Shown here piece by piece: positions 47,255 to 62,200 of a stretch of 64,000 nt of DNA (positions are counted from its first letter, which is position 1; each line of letters starts with the position of its first letter). The notes under the pieces were generated by a model. The model was not told where the DNA came from. It saw only the letters and a program-made list of their open reading frames with translations, and did no database searches. The stretch is from NCBI RefSeq assembly GCF_018691265.1, contig NW_024881301.1:13142752-13206751 (forward strand), given 5' to 3'. Source of the stretch: Tyto alba (Eukaryota; Chordata; Aves; Strigiformes; Tytonidae). The translations under genes were made by a program, and so were the position numbers.

Positions 47255-50200
47255 CTGAAAAGGAAGAAAGGAGGGAGTTCAAATCATGCCTTCAAAAAGG
47301 GTCAGCCAAGTGTGAGGGAGCTCATCCACACAGCTAAGTGTAGTCTGTCAGCTGAGTGAACATTAATTTCTAATTAGGATTAGTTTCTGCTGTGCTGCAG
47401 GATGAAGGAAAACAAGGACTCTTCAAACACCACAGAAATTGGGGAACATAAACAGCTGAGGCTGCTGACTTGAATGGTTCAACCCCAGTTGCCGATGGTC
47501 TCACGGCCTGTCTGCTACAGCTTGGAAGTCACAGTGGGAAATCTAACACATGCTGGCTGCTAAAGACAAATGATCTGTCAGGTTTCATATCTATTATTTT
47601 TTATTAAAGTACATGTAACTAGTGACAGACTAATGTTTACCTGTCCTCCCCTGATAATCATCCTATGAGGAGTTCTCCAAAAATCATACCAGAAGGGCAT
47701 ATCTCATGGGAAGGCATGGTCTCCTGCCTTCCTCTGTCTGTGGAGATGTACTTCATAACTGTTTCACACCCAGGGTCCTGGCTACAAGTCTGGGAAGGAT
47801 GCCAGAACAGGACAGAGTTTGGGCAAAACTTGACCTGTAGCTAAAGTAACATCTTTTGAATGATTTTACTTCAATAGGAATTTGGTGCGAAGGGTGCTTC
47901 TGCCCTTTTTCCCACTGGAGAGCAGGTATCAAGGGTAATAACATTCCTTAAAAATATGAAGCCTTCTATGGATAACATTAAATGATGTGAATTTGAAAAT
48001 CTCACAAAACCCCTTTTCAAAATGTTGTAATGTTCAAACACCACAACAACAAAAAAAGAAATAACCCCTCCGCCCCAAACCAGCAAATAAACTCTCCTCT
48101 ACATCTATCTTATCTACATTATTTTAATTTTATGTAAAGGTTCCTTCTTACCCATAACCAGCCAAGAATCCGAGGCTTGGTGGACTGACTTTATCACTGA
48201 ATATGAAGAGTTCAAGACTCTCTTCAGACGTTTTATATCTTTTTCCAAGCTGATTCAAAACCCACCACTCCCGAACTCCCTCATCGGACACATTTTTGAC
48301 CAGGGAGACTGTAATGTTTTCCCATCTGCAGTCTATTGAAAAAAAGAACTATTAATATACATATATCAAGAATTGCAAAAGTCAAACTGTTTTGAGTCAC
48401 ATACTTCAAATATCTGCATGATAAAATGACTGAGCAATATAGGAGTAAAGGTTTGTTATAATTCTCATAAAACCCATTTTACATTATTTCTGTACAAAAG
48501 TATAATATCTAGATTTCTGTGTTTTTCCTTCTGCAAATTTAATCTGAAGGTGCATTAATTAAATAAATGTTTCATATCACCTACATTTTCTTCTGTACAA
48601 CTGTCATATCATTTCAGTATTTTCAAGCCAAAACATCAATGTCAGCATGTCTGCATTTTAGGTGTAAAGAAACACATTTAACCTGGAGGGATAGTGGTCA
48701 GCTTCTTTATGTCAAAGTGAAACTAGCACTGCAAATCATTTATGTCTTGGTATAAAAGATGTGATTCTCTTATATCAGGAAAAGTGTACTATCCTATTAC
48801 CAATACTGATCACACAGAGAGGAGGTGAATTCTAGCCCTCCTCATATCTGGGGAATGTACATTAGCAGTGTATACATTAAAGACCTTTCAAAGAATCTCA
48901 GATGAAGAGTTCTTTAGGACACAACCTGACTAATGACAGTGAAGCACTCACAGAGCTCTGTTCTGTTTCAAGAATTATTTTTCCTAATTACTCTAATCAT
49001 GCCTACTGAACCTTGAACAGTAATGTACTACATAGTGCAATAATATAAGACACAGTACTACTACTATGCCTGAGCACCAAATGTAACCTCTGTTGAACAA
49101 AGTGTTCTTAGATAATGACTTCTTCCTACTCTTTGAACTCAACAGGTATTTCACATTCATGTACGTGCCCAAGCGTGCATGTATTCTGTATGTCTGTGAG
49201 TACCTGTATGCATTCTAATTGTGCAAAAGCATTCTGAAATTTGATGACTTATCTAAACTGGATCCTTTGTAGTCACTAAGGAATGAATAGCTAAAAAAAT
49301 AAATAAATCATTCAGTGTTGTTATTTAAGCTGAGTAGCTACATTTGCAGACATGCAGCACTACTGACTGTGGCAAGGTAGCAGAGAGATGTGGAGAAGTG
49401 AAATTTGTCATCACTTCCTCAGAAAACAGGGGAAAGCAATTCCTGAAAGCAGACTTGAAAGAAAGGGACTGGACTTCATCCTTAGCGTCCTACTGTTAAA
49501 TACAAAGCTAGAGCACATCCAGATGCATTTTCTGCCTTATGCTGTATTACACCATCTCTCCCCAAGCTTGCAGGCACCAGGTAGAAACCATTGTAAGTTT
49601 ATTTCAGCCTGAGGTACCCCATAACAGCTCAGTGACTGTTCAAGTGTGAGTGCTGTGTCACACTGTTTTCAACCATACTCTATTTTCCATGGTCTGGACA
49701 CATACCTGTTAATAGCTGCTTTATGGGTTTTGCCAGAGAATCACTAGGAGCCTTGATGTAGTACGGGTACACTTTCTCTAATGTTCTTGAAAAAATGAGA
49801 AAGCAAATATTTCATATTTTTATACCTCTAAAATAATTTAGAATACCTAACAGATCTATACACAGTTCCCAGTAATTCTTGGCTTAAGCTATGATTTTAT
49901 AGTGTTCAGATGTCACATCTGAAAGTCAGCTGGATTTATTAAGTATGTTCTGTCAGTACTTCAGCAGGGAGCTCCATCCATAATGTTGCCATTCACACAC
50001 CATGTATCCCACACACCTGGGGCATGTGCGTTTGCAAGGAATGTAGACTTTACATTTTGTTCCCCTTTTTAACAAAGCTGCTTTTATAGTCAGCTACATA
50101 AAAAGCACAAAGAAAGGCAACACATCACCATTAGTAAACAAGATAGAAAAATATGCAGTTAGAAAAATATGTGGTAATAACAATTATTACTTCAGAATTG

Positions 50201-53200
50201 CAAGATATTTCAATAATAACAACTGAAAAAAGCGAGAATTTTTGCCAGAATCTTTCACTGGGAAATATTTTCACAGTTTGTAGGAGGATTTCAAACTTAA
50301 AAAGAAAGATGCTTGTAAAAGTTCTTCCATTGGACTCAAATCACCTTAAGAGGGAATAAATTACCAGCATCCAGAGAGAGAAACATTTAATTAAAAGCAG
50401 ACATACCATCCTAACTTTATCCTCAAATGTCTGAAAAATTCTAGGGAGGGGAAGCTCTTAATGAAGTCCTGTGACACTTTGCTACATTGCATATATCAGG
50501 CTGAGGGAGAACAGAGGCAGACAATTTAAAATCCCTCCTGATCACTCCAGCAGACCCAAAAGATAGGTAAGAGCACAACAGCTAAGTTGTCCCAGCAGAG
50601 GTGGTGGGAGAAAGCTCCCTGCTGAAGTAGTCAAATGGCTACTAGCTGCCACAACCATCTTTTATTTATGACAAAGTAAAAAAAGATTAAATCAACAATA
50701 TTATTGCAACACAGGCAAATGAAGGTATATCTTCTACATTTCTGCTTGCCTTCTGCAAAGAGAGAATTACAAATTAATTACCTCCTCCCACAAAAAAAGC
50801 AAATTCTGCCCTCCTTGGTATTACATCACCTTAGGAAATACTCCTGTGTCTTCACACAGCAGAAAGTAAGAGGCATAAAATATTTTTTAAATGCAATGAT
50901 CAGATGTGCAACAGCAGTCTGGATGTACAAATGTGCGTGGGTGCAGAATAATATCTGTGCACAGAAAAGACAAATCTCATTTCCACCTACTAACAGATAT
51001 GAACCTCTCAGAGGTCCCCAGTTGGCCTCAGTCTTAACTTTTCAACTCTTGTGGCCCCAAATCAGATCAGGCGGCCTTCAGGGATGGCATGTTGGTTTAG
51101 TAGTATTCAGAGACTACTGCTGTAAAGTCATTCCCAGTGAGCAGACGGAAGAGGAAGAGCCATATTCCTTTCAAATCTGAAAGGAGGCACCACTGCTGTT
51201 AATGCTATAAGGCTATATCCATAGAATAATGTTTGATATTTATAGGAAGAGCATGATCTTTCTGCCTTGCGAATTTCCATTACAGGAAAAGATCTGATGT
51301 CAGAAACGACTGCAGATGTTACCCTTTGACCACAGTGATTTAACACTTCCTTGCCAATCTAATACTATTCAAGAATAACAATGAGAAATACAGTCTGGAT
51401 GGTTATGTAGAACAAAAAATTCATCAATCCAACATCCTCAGATCAAGCTGAAGTAACTCAAAAGAGAGAGTTTAACTGTGAATATGCTGTAATGAACTTG
51501 TGCTTATCCAATAAATCAAATAAAAGTAACTAATAGCTTCACCATGCTTCTTGGTGGTGTTCCAGTGTTCATGCTCTTCTCAGCCTACATTAATCATAGG
51601 AAATAAGCTTTTACCTTTAATTTTACTAGTAAGTGACTTCAATGCTGTTGGCCTCTGTGAACAAGGTTCCAAAGTTATTAGATGGGGATAGATGGGCAGA
51701 CAAATGATACAGCTGCACGAGCCTGATCTCCTTAGGAAATTAGGTTTAAAGAGGGAAGGTTTTTCATATAAATAGGCAAAGAAAATAACTTACACCTTTT
51801 CCAGTTGCTGTCCTGACATCATTGTAGCAATATCTCTTCTGGTGTTCTCTGGTAGGACAAAGCTAATTTTATCTGATGCTATTTCGGCTTTGGCACCAAG
51901 GGTGAGATTTCTGTTGTAAGTAAAAAAGAACATGTCAACCTACAATGAGAGTATAACCTAAACACGTGTTTACTTAACACTAGAGCTAGTTATCTAACTA
52001 GTCTAACTGCACTGGCCCTGGCTAGCCCTGTCTTTGCTAAAGCAAGCATCGTGCTACCTGTACCTGAGATAGTGTGTTTTCCCATGAAGGATAGGTAGCA
52101 GCCTTGAAGTTGTATTTTTCTAACTGACTATGAATTACAGGACAATGACAGCAGATTAATATAATTTGCTCATTGTGTCAGTCAAAACAGAATGGGAAAG
52201 GGAGCATGCCTGCTCTGACTTTAGGCAACAGGACCATCTGTGTTACCACGCATTCTGTGCCAGGGTAGCTAAGGATGCTGCAGTCATCTGCCTCTTCCCA
52301 AAACCACACCTCATCCCAGCAGAAATGTGTGGCTAGCAGGCCGAAAGGACTCCCATGCCCCCTCCAGTCTTCACACCGGCTGCAGAACACAGCTGGGGCA
52401 GGATCAGCTTCTGCACAACACCCCGTGCCATGCCCTGCGGTTGGGATGCAGCAGCTTGGGGGGGGCAGCTCCTGGGCTGCTGGGGGCTGCAGAGAAATGT
52501 CCCCAGCAGATGATGTGCAAAGGCAGAAAGTATTTATACTCCCTGAGTGAAACAAAAGGCTCATCTTACAGCTGCTTGTGGTCTCCTGGCCTAGATGAAA
52601 GACAGCAGTTTCCCTTTATGGAGAAAAAGTAGAAGGTCACTGTGGTGAGTCTTTACCACTTCCAGTCATTCACGGTCACAATATAATCCATAGGATATAA
52701 TTTGAGGCTGAAAAAGGTCTCTTTCAACTAGTGTATGAATGTTTGTAGTTAGGCAAGCATATGGGCAAACTGAGTAGCAGTATTAAAAATTAATATAAGG
52801 TTCAGAAATGATGGAGTGATGTAATTCACTAGCTAATACTGCATGCTTCCAGGAAAATAAGAGGGGTCAAATAAAGTTGAATCAAGGGTGCAGATTCATT
52901 ACAAGCCTATTTTTGACTGTGGGAGGACTCACCCAGCATGTTCAGAGCTCCCACAGTGATTCAGCTGACCTGCTCCTTGTCCACAGTCTTTTGCTGAGGA
53001 TTGTTATAACAATCCAGCATCTAATTCCAACAAATCAGGTAGATAATGGGGCTGCAAAGGTACTTAATTTCCATGGAGTGATGACTTAACTCCAATTTAA
53101 TCCAGCAGTCTACAGGGATCCCAGCTGTCATACAGTAGCCAACAAATCACCTTGGTGACTGGGTGTTCTCTAGCCTGCATGCAACTACTTTAAATTCTAG

Positions 53201-56200
53201 CCTGTCTCTTGCAAAAACTTCATTGTAGAGTAATAGTTCACTGAGGCCAAAGGAACCATAACTAAACAAGCAAAGGTCTCTAAAAATGGATCTGTGCCAT
53301 TGTTATGCTATTTGCTTAACAAAATCTCTGAGTATACGTGTATTTAAGAAATAGTTTGTGTCAGTTCCAGACTCCCTTAATAAGAGGCTCAAGCACTTCT
53401 GTTTGTATTTCCTCATAGTTTTTCTGTCGTAACTAGGTCTATGTATTTGGTTCCCGTAAATGCTAACGAGGTTGTTGTTCAGGGCAGTTTATTTGAACAT
53501 CTCCATCTAAAATTGGCTAAAATTATCTTACTTTCCCCTCCTTCCCTTCAAGTCCCATTGAAAATTCCATGCTGCCTTTTTAAATGATGTAATTGGAAGT
53601 GGCTCTTCTTCTCATTTTTTAAGAACTGCAAGCAACAAATGTTTTCCTAGGTAACAAAGGTCACTTCTCTCTGTCTCTGTCTCTCCCACTTTCAGGTTTT
53701 TTTGCTCTGTTGTACAATAGAATTTGCTGAAAAACTAAACCAAAAATGCAGCATGGAACCATTCTGCTGAGCGAACGCTTGGTAAATGATACATCAACCT
53801 CATAACAGCCATGTTAATTACCTTTGAATGCTCCATGAAAGAACTACAGTGAACTCAGCTGAAAAATCCAGCAATCCCTGTATCATTTTCTCTCTACTGG
53901 GAGGGCTGATGGTCCATAAGGAGTTTGAATTTCCCTCTAGATCTGCTAGAGTTATATCTTCTTTTCCATAGCCCTCTAGAAACTGCAAAGCAGCCTGCAG
54001 GTGCAGAAGAAAAAATTTCAGTGTGGTGATATTCACAAGACAGAGTCACATTTCCCAGTCGGGCAGAATTGTAAATGTTTGATTAATTGTAGTGCAGTGG
54101 TTTGCACTGATTGTTTTCCTCAAGTACCAACTGGGGTTTTAGATGAGAGGGGCAATAAACAAAGTATAGCTGAGCTAAGAAGGCAAAACTAAAATGGCTC
54201 TGCTGTTTGAAGAATGATGGCCACTTAGGCCAATGTGAGTCTGAAAGTTCATCAGGTAAACTCTGTAAAGCCTATTTAAACTTAAAATTTTAATCTGTCT
54301 TTTGTGAAGCATCTTTCTGTATATAACGATGTCTGCAAAGGATAAGGCAGCTTGAAACTGGTAACTTCCAAAGTGGATCAAGATTACAATATTACTGCTA
54401 TTGTACATGGGCTATTTGGTAGGATCTAATATAAAAAAAAATATTCATCCTTGAATGGGCTGGAAGCAAGCACTTCTTTTAAAATTGTAACTGATCAAAC
54501 CCCAGTTACTTTTGTAATGCAACAACTTTTACTAATAACTTGATTTTTTCCTGTATAAACTTGTGATAACTTTGTGCATGTTGCATCATGAAATAGTGAG
54601 ACTATGTTTATGTTTTGACGTTTTAATGTCGTGACAGCACCACTTCTCCTCACTGGGAGGTGAAAGCTGTGTGTGATATAGGAAGGAGCATGGGGCTTAA
54701 AAGTGACAACACTGTTGTGTCCCCACAGCACGCTTGTTTTGGCAGTACAGCAACAGCATCACATCTCCTGAAGGTTTGTGTCATTTACAGAGGAGGTGAC
54801 AGGACAACCAGGGTTTCTGTCTTCCATGATTTTGTGCAAAGATGTCTTGATTAATGGTAACTTGTCTCACCATAACCCAGCACTGTCATGACAAATGATC
54901 TGTCTGAACATTTACTCATGCAAACCTTCTCTATGGAAACCTCTTCCAAATGATGGCAGCGCTGCTGACCACTTATAACTACACAAACAAAACTAGCAAA
55001 AGGCCTCCATGGAAAGATGCACACATTTTTAAGTAATGAGGTATTCTAAATTTCACTTACAGTGTTACCCCTATAACTTCCCAGAAACGCACTGAAACCA
55101 GTCTGATTCAAATCCTTGAGCTGACTCTGCTGAGCACTCATTGTAAAAATAGGCTGGGAAACAAAAGAAAACGTATTTGTCACATTTACTTCACATCAGC
55201 TGCTACATACACAGTACAGCATCCTCTGCATCACAGTCCAAGATAATTATGGCACTCAGTTCAACAGGAGAAGGGTTATGATCTTATTCCACTGAGAAGC
55301 AAGCTGCCTCCAGTTATCTTATATTTACCATGTGGACCTGTAGGCAGTTATCTGAGTGTACCTGATGTAGGATAATTTATTCAGATTCCACTGCCAGTAG
55401 GTTCTGATTTTAACTTGCAGTTGAAGATAATTTACATCAGTGATAAACTAGAATGTTTTTAAACCCAAAAGGGATCACGGCAAGGGAGCTTGCCTGATCT
55501 CTTGCATAAGGCAGGAGAGTTCAATTCAGTGAAAGGAATAAGTAATAGCACAAGGAGTTACAGTGAAAAAACAGAGTTTGCTTTTAGTCTTTCTTCTTTT
55601 TTACCTGATAACCTCCTAGAGTTATTGTGATTGATACATCTAGAGGCTTGTTGGTGATGCCTGCAACAGATTTGATTAAAGACATGAAGAGCAGTGGGAA
55701 CCAGACAATACAAATCAGCAAGACGATAATCATGCCACCCATTCCATACTTCACAACTTTCTTTTTCTTCTGGCCTCTTGGTTGGGGATATCTCTGCAAA
55801 AGCAAACAGCAACATGGTAATGTCTCTTCTATCAGAGGTACACTTAGTAAGGTTTGATGGGAGAATATACAATGATCTTAAGGCTTTCCATCTTCTGTGG
55901 TAATTTGCTACCCGTTGTCACGCCAGTTATTTTGAGATTTTCAGCCAGACTTGCACGGACACTGAATTTCTGGTGACAACAGAGATAAGTGATGAACCCA
56001 TGTCAAGTGTGTGTCTGCTGTGTAAAATAATGCAAACCTCTGGAGTTTTGCTTCTTTACAACCATAAAAAATAGAAAAATTGTGTAGGGTAATTTGAATT
56101 TTTTGTCTGAATGAGTGCAAGCATAAACTCACAGGAATCAAACGTAAAATAATAGCAACTACAGTGATACAATAATTTGTTCAAAAAACTGATATTGGGA

Positions 56201-59200
56201 GTAACCCACTTTCTTGTATTCGTCCTTCCAAAAAGTTTTATCTCAAAGCTCATTAAGGCAGAATTCCTCTCATACAGTTTGAAATGCTGCATACTGTATT
56301 TCAGGGGAAAAAAAAAAAATGTTTGCCAGCAACTGACATGCACAATCAGAAGGATTGTCTGATATTGCACTACCTCCACATTAATTTCACACCTCACATG
56401 CAGTATTTCTGAGAGTTATTCACAGGTTTAATCCAATCTGTTTCTAGTGAATCCCACACCAACTGCATTTAAATAATATTTAAAGTTTTGTTGCTGTTCC
56501 TAAAGTCTTGCCAGTGCTGATGTGTCATCCTTCCCTTTCTTAGCTTCTGAGACCAAAAGTCTTTGCTTTTATCCTTTTCTTTTCAAAGCAGATCACACAC
56601 TACATCTGTTCTGCCTTGTCCATAATTCCCACCCTCTGTTATTGGCCTCATGATTGAATACTTTAATAGCTTCACCATCCTGTGAAATGCTTTACCATCA
56701 CTGTCATTTATATGGATATATTCTCTTACAGGATTTTGCTCTGCACAGTGTTTTAGGATTCTGTCTTTCACACACTGCATACTGCATGTGCAAAATAAAG
56801 ATGCATTGTATTGCACTGCACCTCCAACACATGCCAGGAATCTAGCTTTCAGGAAATTGTTCTTGCTTTACAACATGAATCCATAAAGCCCTAAGAGAAT
56901 ATTAAATTTGTAATACAATGCTGTATTTAAAACAAATTAGTTACTTTTCAAAAGTAGTGTATCAAGTAATTTGTCTTGCACTACAGAATACTGTTTTCAT
57001 TAAAATATCGTATCAAGATCACCAAGGGTATATTATTTGTCTGCATGAGATTAGTTCAGGCACCTTTAATGATATTACAGAACAGCTCAGAGAGCCCCTA
57101 GCAGTCAGAGTACTTAGGCATACCACTCAATGTGAGAGACAGACAGAATCAAAGTACCTTGAACAACACTCATAGTCATGGGTAGTTATTTTGCTACACG
57201 GCATTAGCACACACATGCTAGCTTAGATGGGGGAAATCTTCCCACATCAGGTGTAGGCTACATATAATGCAGAGTGACCTTGTTGTAGCTTAAAAAATGC
57301 AGTGAGGTGTATAGTCAAAGTAGAACTGGATTATTATTTCTCTGACTTGTGAAGCCTCTGATGACACTCCATTCATGGCAGAAATGGAGGTAATACAGAA
57401 AAATCCTATATAGAAGGCTTGTGTGCACTTCAGCTCTGAGTTAATCTAAGTGACACACTTGGAAAATAATTGCCATTAAGAGACAGGATTATAATAAAAG
57501 TAGAAATACATCAGTAACACTTAAAATTACAGCCGTTTCATTGCAGATGTACAATTTCTGACTGGTTGGGTCACTCTTAAAAGTATGCTTAATTTCTTTT
57601 TCAAATTGGCAAAATAAGCAAGCATATGGTTGCAATCTTTATAGCGGTTTTAAGGAATCCAGAATTTGCAAGTTTAATTTGAACTGAAGCTTAAATGACT
57701 TAAAGAGACTGAAATTTCAGTCAGACAAATGGTGGGTTTATCTGGCCTGCAGTTCAGTTCTGGATGTGCAGGGACTCTCCCAAGATAAATCTTCTGTAGT
57801 TACATGAACCAGGTGTCCTTGGGACCTACACCACGGAGACATGAGCTCTTCCTTCTACTGACCTTTCTTTTCAGCTACAGTTGCCCTGCTACTGTAGGCT
57901 ACTCATTTAGTTGTTAGGGACAAAGTGAGCCTGTGTGAATACCAGGACTTTCAACCCCAGCCTTGAAACTCAGGCATGCAGTTAAGCTAGCAGGCACATG
58001 CTTGTGGTGTTCATGTTAATGGTGGAAAAATCAGCTAGGCACAAAAGAGAAGCCATTTGAAATTTCACTTGTGGTAACTGCCAACTAACATAAAGTACCC
58101 AATAGTCTGAATATTTCTGAATATAAACACCAGGTATATATTGTTACAAACTGTCTTTATGGTGGATTTCCCAATTACTGAGGGACTCGTGATTATTCTT
58201 CTTCATTTCTGCATGGGGGAGAGGAGGCCTGGATCACTCATATGGGGCTTTCTTACTTTTTCTGACTCCCGCCAACATTTCAGGATGAATATATGAGCAT
58301 AGATATCTTCAACACAGATCCAGCTGGAAAGACTGAGAGTGGTGTCAGTCCAAACCCAGTCCATCACTGCTCTCAGCTCAGTCAAAAACGGAACCAGGCG
58401 GAACCTGAAGGGAGACCACAGCAGAAAACTCATCAGAAATGGGGGGATCACATTAAATAAGCACAGTAAGTGTATAAATGACAAGAGAAAGAATTAAGCC
58501 AATGTTAAAAGACAGTTTAATGGGAGATTTTGCAAACACAAATACAATCATATCCTGAGATTATACAGCTACTACTGATGTTCTGTGAGTATCTTTTGCC
58601 ATAGCTCATGTTCCTCTAGATCTCCTTGTCAGGCCATAAACACACTTTTGCATCATTATGCCCAGTAATTGTGATCGAGCCACGGATAGAATGGTACAGG
58701 AGAGACTTTCTTGTGTCCCCAAATTCCTCTGGCCTGTGAGCAGAGTAAAGGAACATCCTTTCTACAGGATGCTGGGAATTTGTTTTATACCTCCTTATAG
58801 TGAGTGGTGCACAGCTTCTCTGCAGTAGGTGGGCAGTCCTCAGCTGCATATGGAATCAGGTGTTATGACTCAGGATTAATCAACAGAAGAAGGTGGGCTA
58901 ACAGGAAACCAATGTGCATTTAGCAACTGTTCAAAGTGCATCATTCCCTTTACTAGTCCCACACTTCTCTGCTTGGCCAGGTCACAAAGACTACTACATG
59001 CGAAGAAAGCTTTCTTCTTTTCCTACTGGAATTCAACAAGACCATACTGCAAATATTGCGAAAAGGCTGAAATTATTCAAGTTTTTCTGTGGAATATATG
59101 TATGCTTTGAACTGGTTTAATCACAACATCATGGTAACAGCATAAGTGGAGGAGGGGGTATGCCTCCTTTTACTCTGAGGTGATACTGTGCCTGTTACTT

Positions 59201-62200
59201 GCACTAACACTCCCAATTCCTGAAGAGTTTCAAATGTGCAGCACTTCTCAAAATATATACAAAGGTAACATTTTTTGATACATAGCTCTTGTTTTTTATG
59301 TGTATTGTCTTTCAATTTATTCTTCTCAGCTGCTGAGGTAGAGCCTGTAGACCAGCTCCAAAGATCTCTTTGTGATTTCACACCTTATAACTTTTTAAGA
59401 TTGCAGAGAAAATAACATTACCTGTTTTCTAACACAATGTGTAGCCCTATCTCTGTTCAATTGAGATGACTTTTTAGAAGTGTTAAAAATGTCTCTTCCA
59501 TAGAGGCCTGAAAGGCTGACTAGTATGTCAGGCTTCTGGATTCGGAGTGGGAGACTGATTTTTCTCAAATTTCCATTTCAGAAATTGATGTTTTGTGAAC
59601 TACAGGGGACATAGGGCATATACAGAGTGTGCTGTACAAAACTTGCTATCTCATTTCCAGCAGTCTGTGAAGAGAAGTCATGAATAACCACAGCATCTCA
59701 TGATAACAGATTGTTATTTCACAAAAGATAGGAGGAGGGCAGAAGGTCTAGACTTACCCTTGAAATAAGAACAGGTTGACATAGTTATAACTTTTCGTGA
59801 GGAAGTTGCCAAGAACACGAGTTGGATATCCACAGCGTATCTGATATGCTGATAAGCCAAAATAAACACATTTCACAAAATACCAGAGCTGGGCAACTGT
59901 GTTCTGGCTAAATTTCCTGTAATGGAAAAGACAGATAAAGGAAAATTATGATCTTTGTGCCTGTGTATGACCAAATTAGCTTGAAATGTTTTGTGCTACT
60001 GGCAGTTACCCTTTCCTGAGATCCTATGAAAAGCCCTTGGTTTCTGACCCCACTGCAGGGTTAAAACAGTATTTGAAAGATGGTGGATGAAAAAGTCTAT
60101 AAACAGCATCTGCTGTCACTTCAGTGTCACAGGGTACAGACTGGGAATAGGCTTTCCAAAAAGTGAGAGCTTTGGGGCAGTGCCCTCTCCCTCCAGATGC
60201 TAGAGGTGCCTTGCTGCCCATCACAGGCCGGTCTGCCCTTGGCCCCCACAATGGCACATTCCTCTGTGAGACCTGGGTAGACACTGCTTGTCTTAGCTTT
60301 TCAGAGGGCTGACATCTGGACTGAATCTAGGCAGCTTTAATAGCTACCTGCGTTCACACGGGCACCTCCAAGGTCATGAACTCACACAGGAATTTAAATG
60401 GGAGTGACCTCTGAAGATCATCTTTTTCACCCTCCCCTGCTTGAATCAGGTCTAATGATACCAAACTGTTCAGGGACCTGTCCAGTTGAGTTTTGAACAT
60501 CTGTGAAGATGGAGATCCACAACCTGTCTGGGCAACCTGCTCCAGTGTTTGACTATTGTCATGGTGAAAAGATTTTTCATCATATCTAACTGGAATTTCC
60601 CTTTTTCCCAACTTGTAGCCTCTTGTCCTATCTGAAAAGAGCTTAGCTTCTACTCAGTGCCCTCTTAATAGGTAGCTGAAGACAGCTCTTCACTTTATTT
60701 CTCCAGACTGAACTAACCCTGCTCCCTCAACTTCTCACATGTGATGTGCTCCATCCCCCTGGCCATCTTGGGGAACACGTGCCACTTCTGACTGCCGTTC
60801 AATAGCATGGTGGAACTGCAGCAGATTCCTCATGATGGACAGGATTTGTGAGCCAGACATGATCCAATATTTTCAATTACATCCTGCAAAAGTATTTTCA
60901 TTAAGAAATTTGCAGGGGCTTCTGAGAATCAGGCTGATTTAGAAGGAATACAGGAGCTTTCAGATGCAGGTATAAGATTAACAACTTGATATAAATTTCA
61001 TAAAAGTACAGAAAAAGTCAAAGCCTTTCAAGTGACCAAATCAAGCCAAAAGTTTCATATAAATTCTCAACGTTCAATAGATAGGAGATCCACTTGAAAC
61101 GTGTTTGGGTTTTTTTTTTTCAAGTTGGGTCACAATTATTACTGCATTGAGATAAAAAGAAAACATTTGGTTTGGAAAGGAAATGAGACCTTTGAGTCTT
61201 TCTTTACACTAGGCACCTATTTTGTTTTTTTGCCAGTAAAATAACTTGACTGTTAAGGAAGTGTAATGTACCCTGGTAACACACTCAATTTCCCTGTGTA
61301 GTCAATAGAGTGAGGTAGATACTTCAAGGCAATTTAAAGTTCTAAGTAAGAGGGGAGTTAGCTGGGTGCTAGAGAGGGAACCTTAACACTTCTGCAGTGC
61401 AGATTGAGGTGATAACTGTCTTGATCCATGCAATGAGAAATATTAGATTTGGGGGAAAACCTGACCAGGTATGTGATACAAGATTTCACACAGCAGGTGA
61501 CCACCTCCACATTGTGCCGAGCCATGTGGCAGGAGCAGAAGAAGAGAACTTGTGCTCTTCAGAAGAGACATGGGTTTTAGACAGTCTATGGAGATTTAAA
61601 TCCACAGTTCACACATTTCAGGAAAGTGCCAAATTATAAGCTACTCTGAGATAGTAATTTTCTGCTCACTCTTCTAAACCAGCATGCAGCAGTCTTGGGA
61701 GTAGGGAACTGAATCAGAGGCCAACATTGTCTCAGTTGAGTGCTCTAATCACTCAATTACAGGCAAGTTATCTTTTACCTGCTTGCATTTTGGCCTAAGT
61801 TGATAATATTTCTGTATGTACTTATATAATTAATTCTTCCTCAAACTTATGTTGGCTACAGTTATTGCAGTGGAAAGGCACTCCAACATTCTTCTTAGAA
61901 ATGAGACCAAGAAGAAACCTTTTAATGATTCCAAATCTTAGCTATAACCATATCAAAATTAAATACAAATAACTTTGTAGAGCATCAGTATTCAACCCAT
62001 ATAGTCTGATTGTAAGGGTTATACCTTTCTGTCACTCCAGGCAAGATAAAGAACATCCAGAAATGTATTCCGAAAACAAGGATGACCTGGAAGATGACCT
62101 TTCCCATCACAGTCTTTTTGAGGTACAGTGCTCGATCAACCACCATGGTACCAAACTGAATGAGCACCATCACCAAAAATGCCTCTGGGACCTGGTCCTC

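Noticed and set aside
50704..51180. 158-codon + strand frame inside a PIEZO2 intron
   Set aside because: Antisense to the gene, no recognisable motif, no CpG promoter nearby; consistent with a chance frame.
52270..52540. GC-richer patch in a PIEZO2 intron as an exon or CpG island
   Set aside because: Few CpGs despite its GC content, no family resemblance, and the flanking PIEZO2 exons join in phase without it.
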